NCBI RefSeq assembly: GCF_014451325.2
Contig: NZ_JACSCH020000022.1
Coordinates: 1 to 64,000, forward strand
Length of the DNA stretch: 64,000 nucleotides
Direction of reading: 5' to 3'
Origin: Streptomyces sp. CB02980
Lineage (GTDB): Bacteria; Actinomycetota; Actinomycetes; Streptomycetales; Streptomycetaceae
In this document: positions 25,626-33,559 of the stretch, in pieces
Layout: each line of letters starts with the position of its first letter
Numbering within the stretch: position 1 is the first letter of the stretch
Position numbers and translations under genes: made by a program
Notes under the pieces: generated by a model
Told to the model about the DNA's origin: nothing
Seen by the model: the letters and a program-made list of their open reading frames with translations, nothing else
Databases searched by the model: none

Positions 25626-26777
25626 TCCGCGCATGAGGAGGCCGGGGAGCCACTCCCAGGGCTCGCCCTCGGGGTCGAGTTCCAGGTTCGGGAAGCGGTC
25701 GAGGAGGGTCCGGAGCGCGATCCGGCCCTCCAGCCGGGCGAGCGGGGCGCCCAGGCAGTAGTGGATGCCGTGCCCGAACGCGAGATGGCCCCGGGCGTCC
25801 CGGCGGATGTCGAAGCGGTCGGGTTCGGGGAACCGGGCCGGGTCGCGGTCGAGCGCCCCGATGGCGACGAGGACGTGCCGGCCCGCCGGGATCTCGGTGC
25901 CGCCGAGGGTGACGGGCTCCCGGCTGAACCGGAAGGTGCTGGTCTCCACCGGCCCGTCGTACCGCAGGGACTCCTCGATCGTCCCGTCCAGGAGGCTCGG
26001 GTCGGCGCGCAGGGCGGCGAGCTGATCGGGGTGGGTGAGCAGGTTGCGGACGGTGTTGGCGATCAGGTTGACGGTGGTCTCGTGGCCCGCGATGAGCAGC
26101 AGATAGGCCATGGCCCGGAGTTCGGGCCCGGAGAGCCGGTCGCCGTCCTCGGCGCGGGAGGCGATCAGACCGGAGAGCAGGTCGTCGGCGGGGCCCGCGG
26201 CCCGCTTGTCCTCGATGAGCGCGTCGAGGTACGCGCCGAAGTCCACCATGCTCCGGGCGAAGTCCTCTTCGCCGGTGGGGGTGACCAGCTCCGTCGACCA
26301 GCGGCGGAAGGTGTCACGGTCCGCCGCGGGGACCCCGAGGAGCTCGCAGATGACGGTGACCGGCAGCGGGTACGCGAAGGCGTCGACGAGGTCGGCCCGG
26401 CCGGCCGGTTCCATCGCGTCGACGAGGTCCGCGGTGAGCCGCTCGATGCGGGGCCGCAGGGCTTCCACCCGGCGGCCGGTGAACTCGCCCGTGACCAGGC
26501 GGCGCAGCCTGGTGTGGTCGGGCGCGTCGGCCGCGAGGAGGTGGACACCGATGACGTCCTCCTCCGGCGTCCGTACCCCGATCACGTGCGGGGACTTGGC
26601 GAACCGGGGGTCGGCGAGCGCCGCACGGCCCTCCTCGTGCCCGACGACCAGCCAGAACTGGAAGCCGTCGGGCATCCGCACCTCGTGGACGGGGCCGGCC
26701 TCGCGGAGCTTCGCGTAGTAGGGGTACGGATGCGCGGTGAAGTCCGCGCCGTACTCCCCCAGTTCGATGACGGACAT
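25599..26777 (-). CDS. Cytochrome P450 (CYP107-like)
   Basis: The 392-residue soluble bacterial P450 has the I-helix oxygen-activation motif AGHETT, the ExxR pair in EESLRYDGP, and the heme-binding loop FGHGIHYCLGAPLAR with the axial cysteine. Such enzymes hydroxylate or cross-link specialised metabolites or xenobiotics. No ferredoxin gene is adjacent. Its transcript could begin with the sensor kinase and response regulator, because the gap to the regulator stop is only 37 nt. The start lacks a clear ribosome site, consistent with coupling to upstream translation. Confidence 0.93.
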   Translation of the reverse strand: MSVIELGEYGADFTAHPYPYYAKLREAGPVHEVRMPDGFQFWLVVGHEEGRAALADPRFAKSPHVIGVRTPEEDVIGVHLLAADAPDHTRLRRLVTGEFTGRRVEALRPRIERLTADLVDAMEPAGRADLVDAFAYPLPVTVICELLGVPAADRDTFRRWSTELVTPTGEEDFARSMVDFGAYLDALIEDKRAAGPADDLLSGLIASRAEDGDRLSGPELRAMAYLLLIAGHETTVNLIANTVRNLLTHPDQLAALRADPSLLDGTIEESLRYDGPVETSTFRFSREPVTLGGTEIPAGRHVLVAIGALDRDPARFPEPDRFDIRRDARGHLAFGHGIHYCLGAPLARLEGRIALRTLLDRFPNLELDPEGEPWEWLPGLLMRGVRHLPVRW

Positions 26778-26814
26778 CGACGCAGACTATCCGACAGGAC
26801 CAGAGCCGAAACGA

Positions 26815-27486
26815 TCAGTTCTGGCCGTCCTCGTCCAGGAGTCCCGCGTCGTGGACGAGGAGGGCGATCTGGACGCGGTTGTTGAGGCCGAGTTTGGCGA
26901 GAACCCGCGAGACATGGGTCTTGACGGTGGGCACGCTCATGTACAGCTCGGCGGCGATCTCCGCGTTGGACAGACCGCGGCCGACGGCTACGGCCACCTC
27001 CCGCTCGCGGTCGGCGAGTTCGGTGAGGCGTCCGGCGGCCGCGGTGCGCGGGGTCTGCTCCGGCTGTCCGGCGACATGGGTCATGAGCTGACGGGTGACG
27101 GCCGGGGACAGCACCGGGTCCCCGGCGGCGACCCGGCGGACGGCGGCGACGATCTCGGCGGGCGGCGTGTCCTTGAGGACGAAGCCGGCCGCGCCGGCCC
27201 GCAGGGCGCGCAGCACCTGCTCGTCGGCGTGGAAGGTGGTGAGGACGACGACCTCGGGGGCGCCGGGCTCGGCGCGCAGCCGCTCGGTGGCGGTGAGCCC
27301 GTCCACGTGCGGCATGCGGATGTCCATGAGGACGACGTCGGGGGCGTACCGGGTGACGAGTTCGGGGACCTCGCGGCCGTCGGCGCCCTCGCCGACGATC
27401 TCCAGGTCCTCGGCGCCGCCGAGCATCAGGGTGAGGCCCGCGCGGACCAGGGGGTCGTCGTCGACGATGAGCAGCCGGATGGTCAT
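26815..27486 (-). CDS. NarL-family response regulator
   Basis: The 223-residue protein has a receiver domain with the phospho-acceptor aspartate in VVLMDIRMPHVDG and the switch lysine in GFVLKDTPP. A LuxR-type HTH lies at the C-terminus (ADREREVAVAVGRGLSNAEIA and VKTHVSRVLAKL). The start overlaps the kinase stop by ATGA, so this is the cognate pair. A 13-bp inverted repeat upstream of the kinase is a likely target. Confidence 0.95.
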   Translation of the reverse strand: MTIRLLIVDDDPLVRAGLTLMLGGAEDLEIVGEGADGREVPELVTRYAPDVVLMDIRMPHVDGLTATERLRAEPGAPEVVVLTTFHADEQVLRALRAGAAGFVLKDTPPAEIVAAVRRVAAGDPVLSPAVTRQLMTHVAGQPEQTPRTAAAGRLTELADREREVAVAVGRGLSNAEIAAELYMSVPTVKTHVSRVLAKLGLNNRVQIALLVHDAGLLDEDGQN

Positions 27487-28697
27487 GGGGGCCACGGTAG
27501 CCAGGCGTGCAGGGAGAATCCGCCGTCGGGGGCGGGTCCGTGCTCCATCCGGCCACCGGCGAGTGCGGCACGTTCGGTGAGTCCGATCAGGCCCTGGCCG
27601 GAGCCGGGGACGGGCGGGACCGGTCCGGCGGGTGCCGGGTTGTGGACGTCGACGGTGAGGCCCTCGCCGGGGCGGCCGCGCACGGTGACGGTGACCGTGG
27701 TGCCGGGGGCGTGCTTGCGGGCGTTGGTGAGGCCCTCCTGGGCGATGCGGTAGACGGTGCGGCCGGTGGCGGCGGGCACGGCGGCCGGTTCGTCCACGGT
27801 GGTGTCGAGGACGACGTCCGCCCCGGCCTCGCGGGATTCGTCGATCAGCGCGTCGAGGGTGGCGAGGGTGGGCTGCGGCCGGTCGCCGCCGTCGCCGTTC
27901 TCGCCGGGTGCGCGCAGCACGCCGATGATCTCGCGGAGGTCCTGGAGGGCCTCGTGGGCGCTGTCGCGGATGACGCCGGCGGCACGGGCGACCTGCTCGG
28001 GCGGGGCGTCGGGCCGGAACTCCAGGGCTCCGGCGTGCACGCTGAGCAGGGTGAGGCGGTGGGCGAGCACGTCGTGCATCTCGCGGGCGATCGCCTCGCG
28101 GGCGAGCCGCTGGGCCTGGGCGGCGCGCAGCTCGGCCTCGGCCTCGGCGCGGCGGGCGCGCTCCCTGAGGGCCTCGACGAGCTGGCGGCGGGAGCGGACG
28201 AGCATGCCCCAGGCGGTGACGAGCAGGATGAGGGTGAAGCCGAGGGCGATGGAGAGCCCGGTGTTGGTGGTGGGGTCGGGCCGGACGAAGGCCTGCGCGG
28301 TGGAGGTGGCGACGGCGAGCGCGCCGATCGCGGCGACCTCGCGGAAGGGTTTGCGTACGGCGACGCTGAAGAGGCTCGCGAGGAGGGCGCCGGCGGCGAC
28401 CGGGGCCACGATGTTGAGCAGCGAGAGGCCGATCGCGAGCCCGGCGGGCCAGCGGCGGCGCAGCCAGAGGGCGCAGCAGGCGGCGGCGCCCAGGAGCTGG
28501 TCGACGAGGGTGACGGCCTCGCTCGTGTACTGCGCGCTGGTGTCGGCGGCGATGAGGCCGACGAAGGCGGCGAGGAGGAAGAGCGAGGTGTCCACGATCC
28601 AGTCGCGGACGGTACGGCGGGGCCGGCCCTCCCCGTTCCCACCGGATTCGGCCAGGTGGGAGGGGAGCAGCCAGCGCTGCCGGTCCGTGCGAGTCAT
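27483..28697 (-). CDS. Sensor histidine kinase (HisKA_3 type)
   Basis: The roughly 404-residue kinase has an N-terminal block of about five or six hydrophobic segments, a dimerisation helix with the phospho-acceptor histidine in AREMHDVLAHRLTLLSVHAG, and a HATPase domain (GLTNARKHAPG, GSGQGLIGLTER). Stimulus sensing is likely within or at the membrane, because there is no large external domain. The start is uncertain: 28697 gives MTRTDRQ, and an in-frame ATG at 28736 adds 13 residues. It pairs with the downstream regulator. Confidence 0.92.
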   Translation of the reverse strand: MTRTDRQRWLLPSHLAESGGNGEGRPRRTVRDWIVDTSLFLLAAFVGLIAADTSAQYTSEAVTLVDQLLGAAACCALWLRRRWPAGLAIGLSLLNIVAPVAAGALLASLFSVAVRKPFREVAAIGALAVATSTAQAFVRPDPTTNTGLSIALGFTLILLVTAWGMLVRSRRQLVEALRERARRAEAEAELRAAQAQRLAREAIAREMHDVLAHRLTLLSVHAGALEFRPDAPPEQVARAAGVIRDSAHEALQDLREIIGVLRAPGENGDGGDRPQPTLATLDALIDESREAGADVVLDTTVDEPAAVPAATGRTVYRIAQEGLTNARKHAPGTTVTVTVRGRPGEGLTVDVHNPAPAGPVPPVPGSGQGLIGLTERAALAGGRMEHGPAPDGGFSLHAWLPWPP

Positions 28698-28747
28698 ATC
28701 GGCAATGTACGCAGCCGGGGGCGGCGTGCGGGGCATCGGCGGCCGGG

Positions 28748-28786
28748 CCGCTACCGAAGTCGTGGAGGTCGATACTTCGGTAGCGG
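28748..28786. promoter_or_regulatory. 13-bp inverted repeat between kinase and small membrane protein
   Basis: CCGCTACCGAAGT (28748-28760) and ACTTCGGTAGCGG (28774-28786) are perfect inverted copies separated by 13 nt. They lie in the divergent promoter region of the two-component system and the small membrane protein. The centre-to-centre spacing of 26 nt suits a dimer on one DNA face, so it is a strong candidate response-regulator site. Confidence 0.65.
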
Positions 28787-28842
28787 TGCCTGTGGACCGG
28801 AGGCGGACGCGACCGCTCTCCCGGCCGCGCCATGATCACTTC

Positions 28843-29064
28843 ATGAAGAAGTTTCTGGGGGTCGCCGGTTTCCTGCTCGCTCTCTTCGGCGTCGCCGGGG
28901 TGGTGCGCGAACTGACGGACGGCTGGTTCCGTCTGCTCGGCGTGACCCGGTTCCTCACGGAGAACGTGTGGTTCCTCGAGGGCCGTGAGCTGTTCGCCGA
29001 CATCGTGATCGCGGTGCTCGGCCTGGTCCTCATGATCGGTTCGGACCGGGTGGCGAAGTCCTGA
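28843..29064 (+). CDS. Small two-helix membrane protein, unknown function
   Basis: The 73-residue product has hydrophobic segments at about 4-20 (FLGVAGFLLALFGVAGVV) and about 50-65 (DIVIAVLGLVLMIGS) joined by a polar loop. It is divergent from the two-component operon and shares the inverted-repeat promoter, so it may be the target or a modulator of that system. The family is not recognised. Confidence 0.65.
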   Translation: MKKFLGVAGFLLALFGVAGVVRELTDGWFRLLGVTRFLTENVWFLEGRELFADIVIAVLGLVLMIGSDRVAKS

Positions 29065-29083
29065 TCGGCCCGCCCCTCGGGGC

Positions 29084-29440
29084 TCAGGCGCTCGACGTGT
29101 CGAGCCGGGTCACCTCGGCGAGGTGCTCGGCCATCCGGTGCGAGACGGAGCCGCTGGTGTAGAGGGCGCCGCCGACCACGGCGAACGGGACGGAACCACC
29201 CAGGAGGGCGAGCATGCCGGGCCAGTCCCGGCTCTCGACGCACTCCTCGTCGTGGACGTAATCGCTGGTGAGCAGGGCGGGGCAGGGGCTGCCGCCGCCG
29301 TCGGCGTCCTCGTACGGGGTGAGGAGCAGGACGCCGAACCAGACCCAGCACAGGGCGGCGATCGTGAAGAGGCCGAGGCCCCAGCCCTGGGTGCGCCGGG
29401 CCTTGGCGCGGAACTCGTTGTCGTACACCAGTGAACGCAT
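29084..29440 (-). CDS. Small membrane protein, unknown function
   Basis: The 118-residue product has two transmembrane segments (about 19-41 and 75-96). Between them an external loop carries CPALLTSDYVHDEEC, whose two cysteines could form a disulfide. The gene sits between a small convergent gene and a DMT exporter on the same strand, with a gap of 11 nt from the exporter stop. No function is recognised. Confidence 0.65.
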   Translation of the reverse strand: MRSLVYDNEFRAKARRTQGWGLGLFTIAALCWVWFGVLLLTPYEDADGGGSPCPALLTSDYVHDEECVESRDWPGMLALLGGSVPFAVVGGALYTSGSVSHRMAEHLAEVTRLDTSSA

Positions 29441-29451
29441 GATCGAATAAC

Positions 29452-30387
29452 CTACCCGGCCCCGTTGTCGGCGGCACGGCGGCCCCAACTGGTGCCCGCG
29501 AGCACGAGGATCGCGCCCGCGAGGCCGAGGACGCCGGGGCGGTCGCCGGCGAGGGCGATGCCCGCGGCGGCGGCCCAGAGCGGTTCCGTGCCGAGAAGGA
29601 GGCTCACCCGGGACGGGGAGGTGCGGCGGACCGCCCACATCTGCACGAAGAACGCGAAGAGCGTGCAGAAGACGGAGAGGAAGATCAGCCCGGCCCACTC
29701 GCGCGGGCCGAAGTCGAGAGCCACCGCCCAGGGTGAGGCGCCGGTGCGGGGGAAGGCCGCGATGACGGCGAAGACGGCGACGGCGGAGCCCAGCTGCACA
29801 GTGGTGAGGGAGAGCGAGTCGGCCGACCGGACGGCCTTGATCCGGGACATCGCCAGGACGTGGACGGTACGGGCGAGGGCGGCGAGCAGCATGAGCAGGT
29901 CGCCGAGGGAGGGGGTGGTGAAGCCCCCGCCCTGGGTGAGGAGCACGACGCCGAGGACGGAGAGCGCGGCGGCGCCGAGGAAGGCGCGGGGCGGCCTGAT
30001 CCGGGTGACGGCGGCCTCTGCGAGCGGGGTGAAGATCATGGTGAGGCTGATGATCAGACCCGCGTTGGTGGCGGAGGTGTGGACGACGCCGTAGGTCTCC
30101 AGGAGGAAGATCCCGCTGAGGATCAGCCCGAGGGCCCCGGCGCCACGCCACTGGGCGGCACTCAGGGCCCGGAGCCTGGCCCACCCGGCGACGACCAGGA
30201 CGGGCAGCACCACCGCGAACCGCAGCACGAGGACCGCGATGACGGTGTGGGTGGTGGTGATGCCCTTGGCCGCGAGATAGCTGGCGCCCCAGACGACGGC
30301 GACGAGCAGAACGGGCAGGTCGGTGAGCCAGGCACGGCGCGGGGCGCCGAGGGACACGGGGGTGGCGATCGACGACGAAGCTGACAT
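29452..30387 (-). CDS. DMT-superfamily exporter (EamA)
   Basis: The 311-residue protein has about ten hydrophobic segments in two EamA halves. The first contains VVWGASYLAAKGI and the second GTEPLWAAAAGIALAGDRPG, both typical of RhaT/YdcZ-like metabolite exporters. It would move small organic solutes across the membrane. The ATG at 30387 is chosen because the upstream in-frame extension is arginine-rich and unlike the family. Confidence 0.9.
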   Translation of the reverse strand: MSASSSIATPVSLGAPRRAWLTDLPVLLVAVVWGASYLAAKGITTTHTVIAVLVLRFAVVLPVLVVAGWARLRALSAAQWRGAGALGLILSGIFLLETYGVVHTSATNAGLIISLTMIFTPLAEAAVTRIRPPRAFLGAAALSVLGVVLLTQGGGFTTPSLGDLLMLLAALARTVHVLAMSRIKAVRSADSLSLTTVQLGSAVAVFAVIAAFPRTGASPWAVALDFGPREWAGLIFLSVFCTLFAFFVQMWAVRRTSPSRVSLLLGTEPLWAAAAGIALAGDRPGVLGLAGAILVLAGTSWGRRAADNGAG

Positions 30388-30563
30388 TGCGGCCGTATCT
30401 CCAAGTCTCGGGGTGGGGTGGAGACTTCGACGGCTCGCACGTGGAGCGATCACCGTACCGGGACGGGCCTGTGGTGGCTACACCTTTCGGGGCTCACTCC
30501 TGTCCGTCCGTACGTGGGCCGGTGGCGGGCGGGATGGACGGGGGTGTCTGACGGCCCGGCCGG

Positions 30564-31175
30564 TCAGGCGTAACTGCCGTACTCGGGTCGGCCCACGAGC
30601 TCGTACGTGGTGAGGGTGACGCCCGCGCCGGTGGTGCGCGCGTCGGTCAGCCGGAAGGCGGTGGGGCGTACGCCGTCCGCGAAGAGGCGGCGGCCGGTGC
30701 CGAGGATCACCGGGAAGACGAGCAGATGCAGGGTGTCGATCAGATCGTGGTCGAGCAGGGTCCGGGCGAGACCGCCGCTGCCGTGCATCTGGATCTCCCC
30801 GTCGGTGCGCTCCTTGAGCGCCCGGACCTCCTCGACGACGTCCCCGCGGAGCACGGTGGTACCGGCCCAGTCTGCGGAGTCGAGGGTGGTGGTGGCGACG
30901 TACTTGGGGAGCGCGTTGAGCTTCGTGGCGATCGGGTTGGCGGGGTCCGTCTGCTCGGGCCAGTAGCCGGCGAAGATCTCGTACGTGCGGCGGCCGAGGA
31001 GGAAGGCGGTCGGCCGGGCGAAGACCCCGTCCATGAACCGTCCGAAGTCCTCGTCCCCGAACGGCACGGACCAGCCGCCGTGCGTGAAGCCGTCGCCGGG
31101 GTCCTCCTCCGGGCCGCCCGGGGCCTGGTGGACGCCGTCGAGGGTCAGGAACTGGGTGAGGCTGAGCGTGGCCAT
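30564..31175 (-). CDS. RibD C-terminal / dihydrofolate-reductase-like protein
   Basis: The 203-residue protein belongs to the small stand-alone DHFR-like reductase family. Key segments are LTQFLTLDGV at the N-terminus, FLLGRRTYEIFAGYWP, the NADPH-binding MHGSGGLARTLLDHDLID, and VFPVILGTGRRLF. Family members reduce pterin- or riboflavin-like compounds, though most are uncharacterised. It diverges from an SDR gene with a 172-nt shared upstream region. The ATG at 31175 has AAAGGG upstream. Confidence 0.88.
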   Translation of the reverse strand: MATLSLTQFLTLDGVHQAPGGPEEDPGDGFTHGGWSVPFGDEDFGRFMDGVFARPTAFLLGRRTYEIFAGYWPEQTDPANPIATKLNALPKYVATTTLDSADWAGTTVLRGDVVEEVRALKERTDGEIQMHGSGGLARTLLDHDLIDTLHLLVFPVILGTGRRLFADGVRPTAFRLTDARTTGAGVTLTTYELVGRPEYGSYA

Positions 31176-31347
31176 GGTGGTGCCCTTTCGTCTCCGGTCC
31201 ATCGTGTCTCAGCAGTTCAGACCGTGCCGTCCGACGGAACTCATCGGTGACCGGGTCGGCGTCCGATTCATGCCAGCGTCGGGACGCCCAGGCGACTTTC
31301 ATTGAACCCGCAACCACTTATCGGCTTCTTCTTACGGAGGTTTCGGG

Positions 31348-32088
31348 ATGTCCACGATGAACGGCACGGCGGTTCTGGTGACGGGCGGCAGCCGCGGGAT
31401 CGGCGCGGCCACGGCCGTACGGCTCGCCCGGGAGGGCGCCGACGTCGCCTTCACCTACGTCCAGGACGAGGTGCGCGCCAAGGAGGTGGCGGCGCGGATC
31501 GAGGCGACCGGACGGAAGGCGCTGCCCCTGCGGGCCGACGCGGCCGACGCCGGGGACGCGGCGGGCGCGGTGAACTGGGCGGCGGACGCCCTGGGGCGCC
31601 TCGACGTCCTGGTGAACAGCGTGGGTGCCGGGGTCCTCGGCCCGCTGGAGTCGCTGACTCTCGCGGACGTGGACCGGGTCCTCGCCGTGAACGTCCGGGC
31701 GGCGTTCCTCGCCTCGCAGGCGGCGGCAGCGCGGCTTCCGGAGGGCGGGCGGATCGTCACGATCGGCACCTGCATGACCCAGCGGGTACCGGGCCCCGGC
31801 GGCACGCTCTACGCGACCAGCAAGTCGGCGCTGATCGGCCTGACGAAGAGCCTCGCGCGGGAGCTGGGCGGACGCGGCATCACGGCCAACATCGTCCACC
31901 CCGGACCCGTCGACACCGACATGAACCCGGCGGACGGCCCGTACGCGGAGGGCCAGGCGGCCATGACGGCACTGGGCCGCTTCGGCACACCGGACGAGGT
32001 GGCCGCGATGGTCGCGTTCCTGGCGGGACCGGAGGGGCGGTACGTGACGGGCGCGGAGTTCTCGGTGGACGGCGGGCACGCGGCGTAA
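31348..32088 (+). CDS. Short-chain dehydrogenase/reductase
   Basis: The 246-residue classical SDR has the cofactor motif TGGSRGIG, NVRAAF with the active-site asparagine, and YATSK with catalytic Tyr and Lys. The usual NNAG segment is NSVG. The usual catalytic serine (IGS) appears to be threonine in IGTCMTQRV. The family reduces carbonyls with NADPH, often as 3-oxoacyl-ACP-reductase-like enzymes. The ATG at 31348 follows TTACGGAGG. The substrate is not predictable. Confidence 0.9.
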   Translation: MSTMNGTAVLVTGGSRGIGAATAVRLAREGADVAFTYVQDEVRAKEVAARIEATGRKALPLRADAADAGDAAGAVNWAADALGRLDVLVNSVGAGVLGPLESLTLADVDRVLAVNVRAAFLASQAAAARLPEGGRIVTIGTCMTQRVPGPGGTLYATSKSALIGLTKSLARELGGRGITANIVHPGPVDTDMNPADGPYAEGQAAMTALGRFGTPDEVAAMVAFLAGPEGRYVTGAEFSVDGGHAA

Positions 32089-32437
32089 CCGGCCGACATT
32101 CCTGTGGACCGGACGGGCTCGTAGCGCCCGTATGCAGGGGGGCCGGCTCGAAGCGCCCACCCACATGACCGGCGAGTGAGCCGAAGGGCGCCGCCGGGGG
32201 AACGACCCCGAGCGCGCGGAGGCCCCCCGAGGAACGAGGGGGGTCGAGCACGGTCGGGGTCGTGAGCCCGGCTGCAGGCACCCGGAGGCGAACGAGCCCA
32301 AAAAAGGGGGGGTTCGCGAGGGCGCACCGGTGCTGTCGTGCCGGTGCGCCCTCGCGGGCCGGGCGGGGTGTCGTACCCGCCCAGTTCAGGGGGCGGGCCG
32401 GGGGCGTACCCCGGCCCGCCTGTTCGTACGGGTCCGG
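32089..32437. other. Convergent spacer with stem-loops (349 bp, no gene)
   Basis: No coding sequence is apparent. It holds a nested hairpin at 32202-32263 (ACGACCCCGA with TCGGGGTCGT outside, CCCCCC with GGGGGG inside) that may terminate the SDR transcript. The intrinsic terminator of allantoicase lies at its right end. Confidence 0.6.
32299..32356 (-). terminator. Intrinsic terminator of the allantoin operon
   Basis: A perfect 16-bp stem (32315-32330 with 32341-32356; CGCGAGGGCGCACCGG) has a 10-nt loop. On the minus strand it is followed by a C-run and then six or seven T residues. It begins about 80 nt after the allantoicase stop. A T-tract this clear is rare in the window. Confidence 0.85.
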
Positions 32438-33556
32438 TCAGCCGCCCAGTTCCTGGTGGCGGGCCGTCAGGCGGGCCGTACCGGCGTCCGTGAGGGAGCC
32501 GAAGAGGCGGAGGCGGGAGATGCCGCCGTCCGGGTAGATGTCGATCCGTACCCGGGAGCCGACCGCCGGGGTGTCGAGCACGAAGCGGTGGTTGGTGTCG
32601 GGCTGGAGGCGGGTCCGGGGCAGGATCTCGGTCCACTCCTCGGAGCCCTCGGCCGCGACGGACAGCGCGGCCCAGCCGGCGCTGTTGCCCTTGAGGTACG
32701 CGGTGTCGATCTCGACGGCGCGGATCTCGGACTCGGCGGCCAGCTGGTAGCGGATCCAGTCGTTGCCCTTGTCGCGGCGGCGGCGGGTCTCCCAGCCGTC
32801 GTCCATCTTGCGGGAGCGGCCGGGCTGGATGGTGTTGGTGGCCGGGGAGTAGAAGCGGTCGGAGGCGTCCTCGACCTGGCCGCCGTTCTCCAGGGCCGCG
32901 AGGTCGAAGGTGCCGAGCACGCCGAGCCACTTCGGGTCGGGGGCGACCTCGCCGTACACGCGGAGGCGGGCGATGCCGCCGTCGGGGTGCTGGTTGACGC
33001 GGAGGTGGGTGAAGCGCTGCTGGACGTCGACGGCGAAGCCGTTGGCCGCGTGGCCGCCGACGGCGGTGCGCGGGACGAGCGTCGTCCACTTCACGTCGTC
33101 GGCGAGGAGCTCCTCGGGCGAGGGCGAGCCGGGGACGGAGGCGGCCTCGACGGAGACGGCCTGCGGGTAGTTGCCGCGGAAGTGGGCGGTGTCGACGACG
33201 ATGCCGCGGACGACGCCGGGCGCGCCGAGCCGCACGAGGGCCCAGTCGTGGTCGTCCTCGGTGGGGTGCGGCTGCTGGGCGGAGATGCCACGGCGGCGGC
33301 GGGTCTCCCAGCCGTCCATGATCTTGCCCTTGTGGCCGAAGTGCTCGGGGTCGAACTCGGCGGCCTCGGGCTTGAGCAGGTTCTCGCGCTCGGCGAAGAA
33401 CTCGTCGTTGGCCGCGGTCACGCCCGCGCCGAGGCGCCGGTCGGCGAGGTCGGCGTACTGGGTGAAGGGGAAGTCGGCCGTCCGGTAGTCGGCGTAGGGG
33501 TCGCCACCGCCGTAGGGGCTGGCGTCGCCGGTGAAGGAGGGTATGCCGGTGCTCAC
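32438..33556 (-). CDS. alc: Allantoicase
   Basis: The 372-residue protein has two homologous jelly-roll halves, each with a GWETRRRR motif (about residues 81 and 262) and a paired YPDGGISRLRLFG / HPDGGIARLRVYG segment. It hydrolyses allantoate to ureidoglycolate and urea. The GTG at 33556 lies three nt after the allantoinase stop and is preceded by AAAGGAA within that gene, so the two are co-translated. No ureidoglycolate lyase is seen in the window. Confidence 0.96.
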   Translation of the reverse strand: MSTGIPSFTGDASPYGGGDPYADYRTADFPFTQYADLADRRLGAGVTAANDEFFAERENLLKPEAAEFDPEHFGHKGKIMDGWETRRRRGISAQQPHPTEDDHDWALVRLGAPGVVRGIVVDTAHFRGNYPQAVSVEAASVPGSPSPEELLADDVKWTTLVPRTAVGGHAANGFAVDVQQRFTHLRVNQHPDGGIARLRVYGEVAPDPKWLGVLGTFDLAALENGGQVEDASDRFYSPATNTIQPGRSRKMDDGWETRRRRDKGNDWIRYQLAAESEIRAVEIDTAYLKGNSAGWAALSVAAEGSEEWTEILPRTRLQPDTNHRFVLDTPAVGSRVRIDIYPDGGISRLRLFGSLTDAGTARLTARHQELGG

Positions 33557-33559
33557 GGG

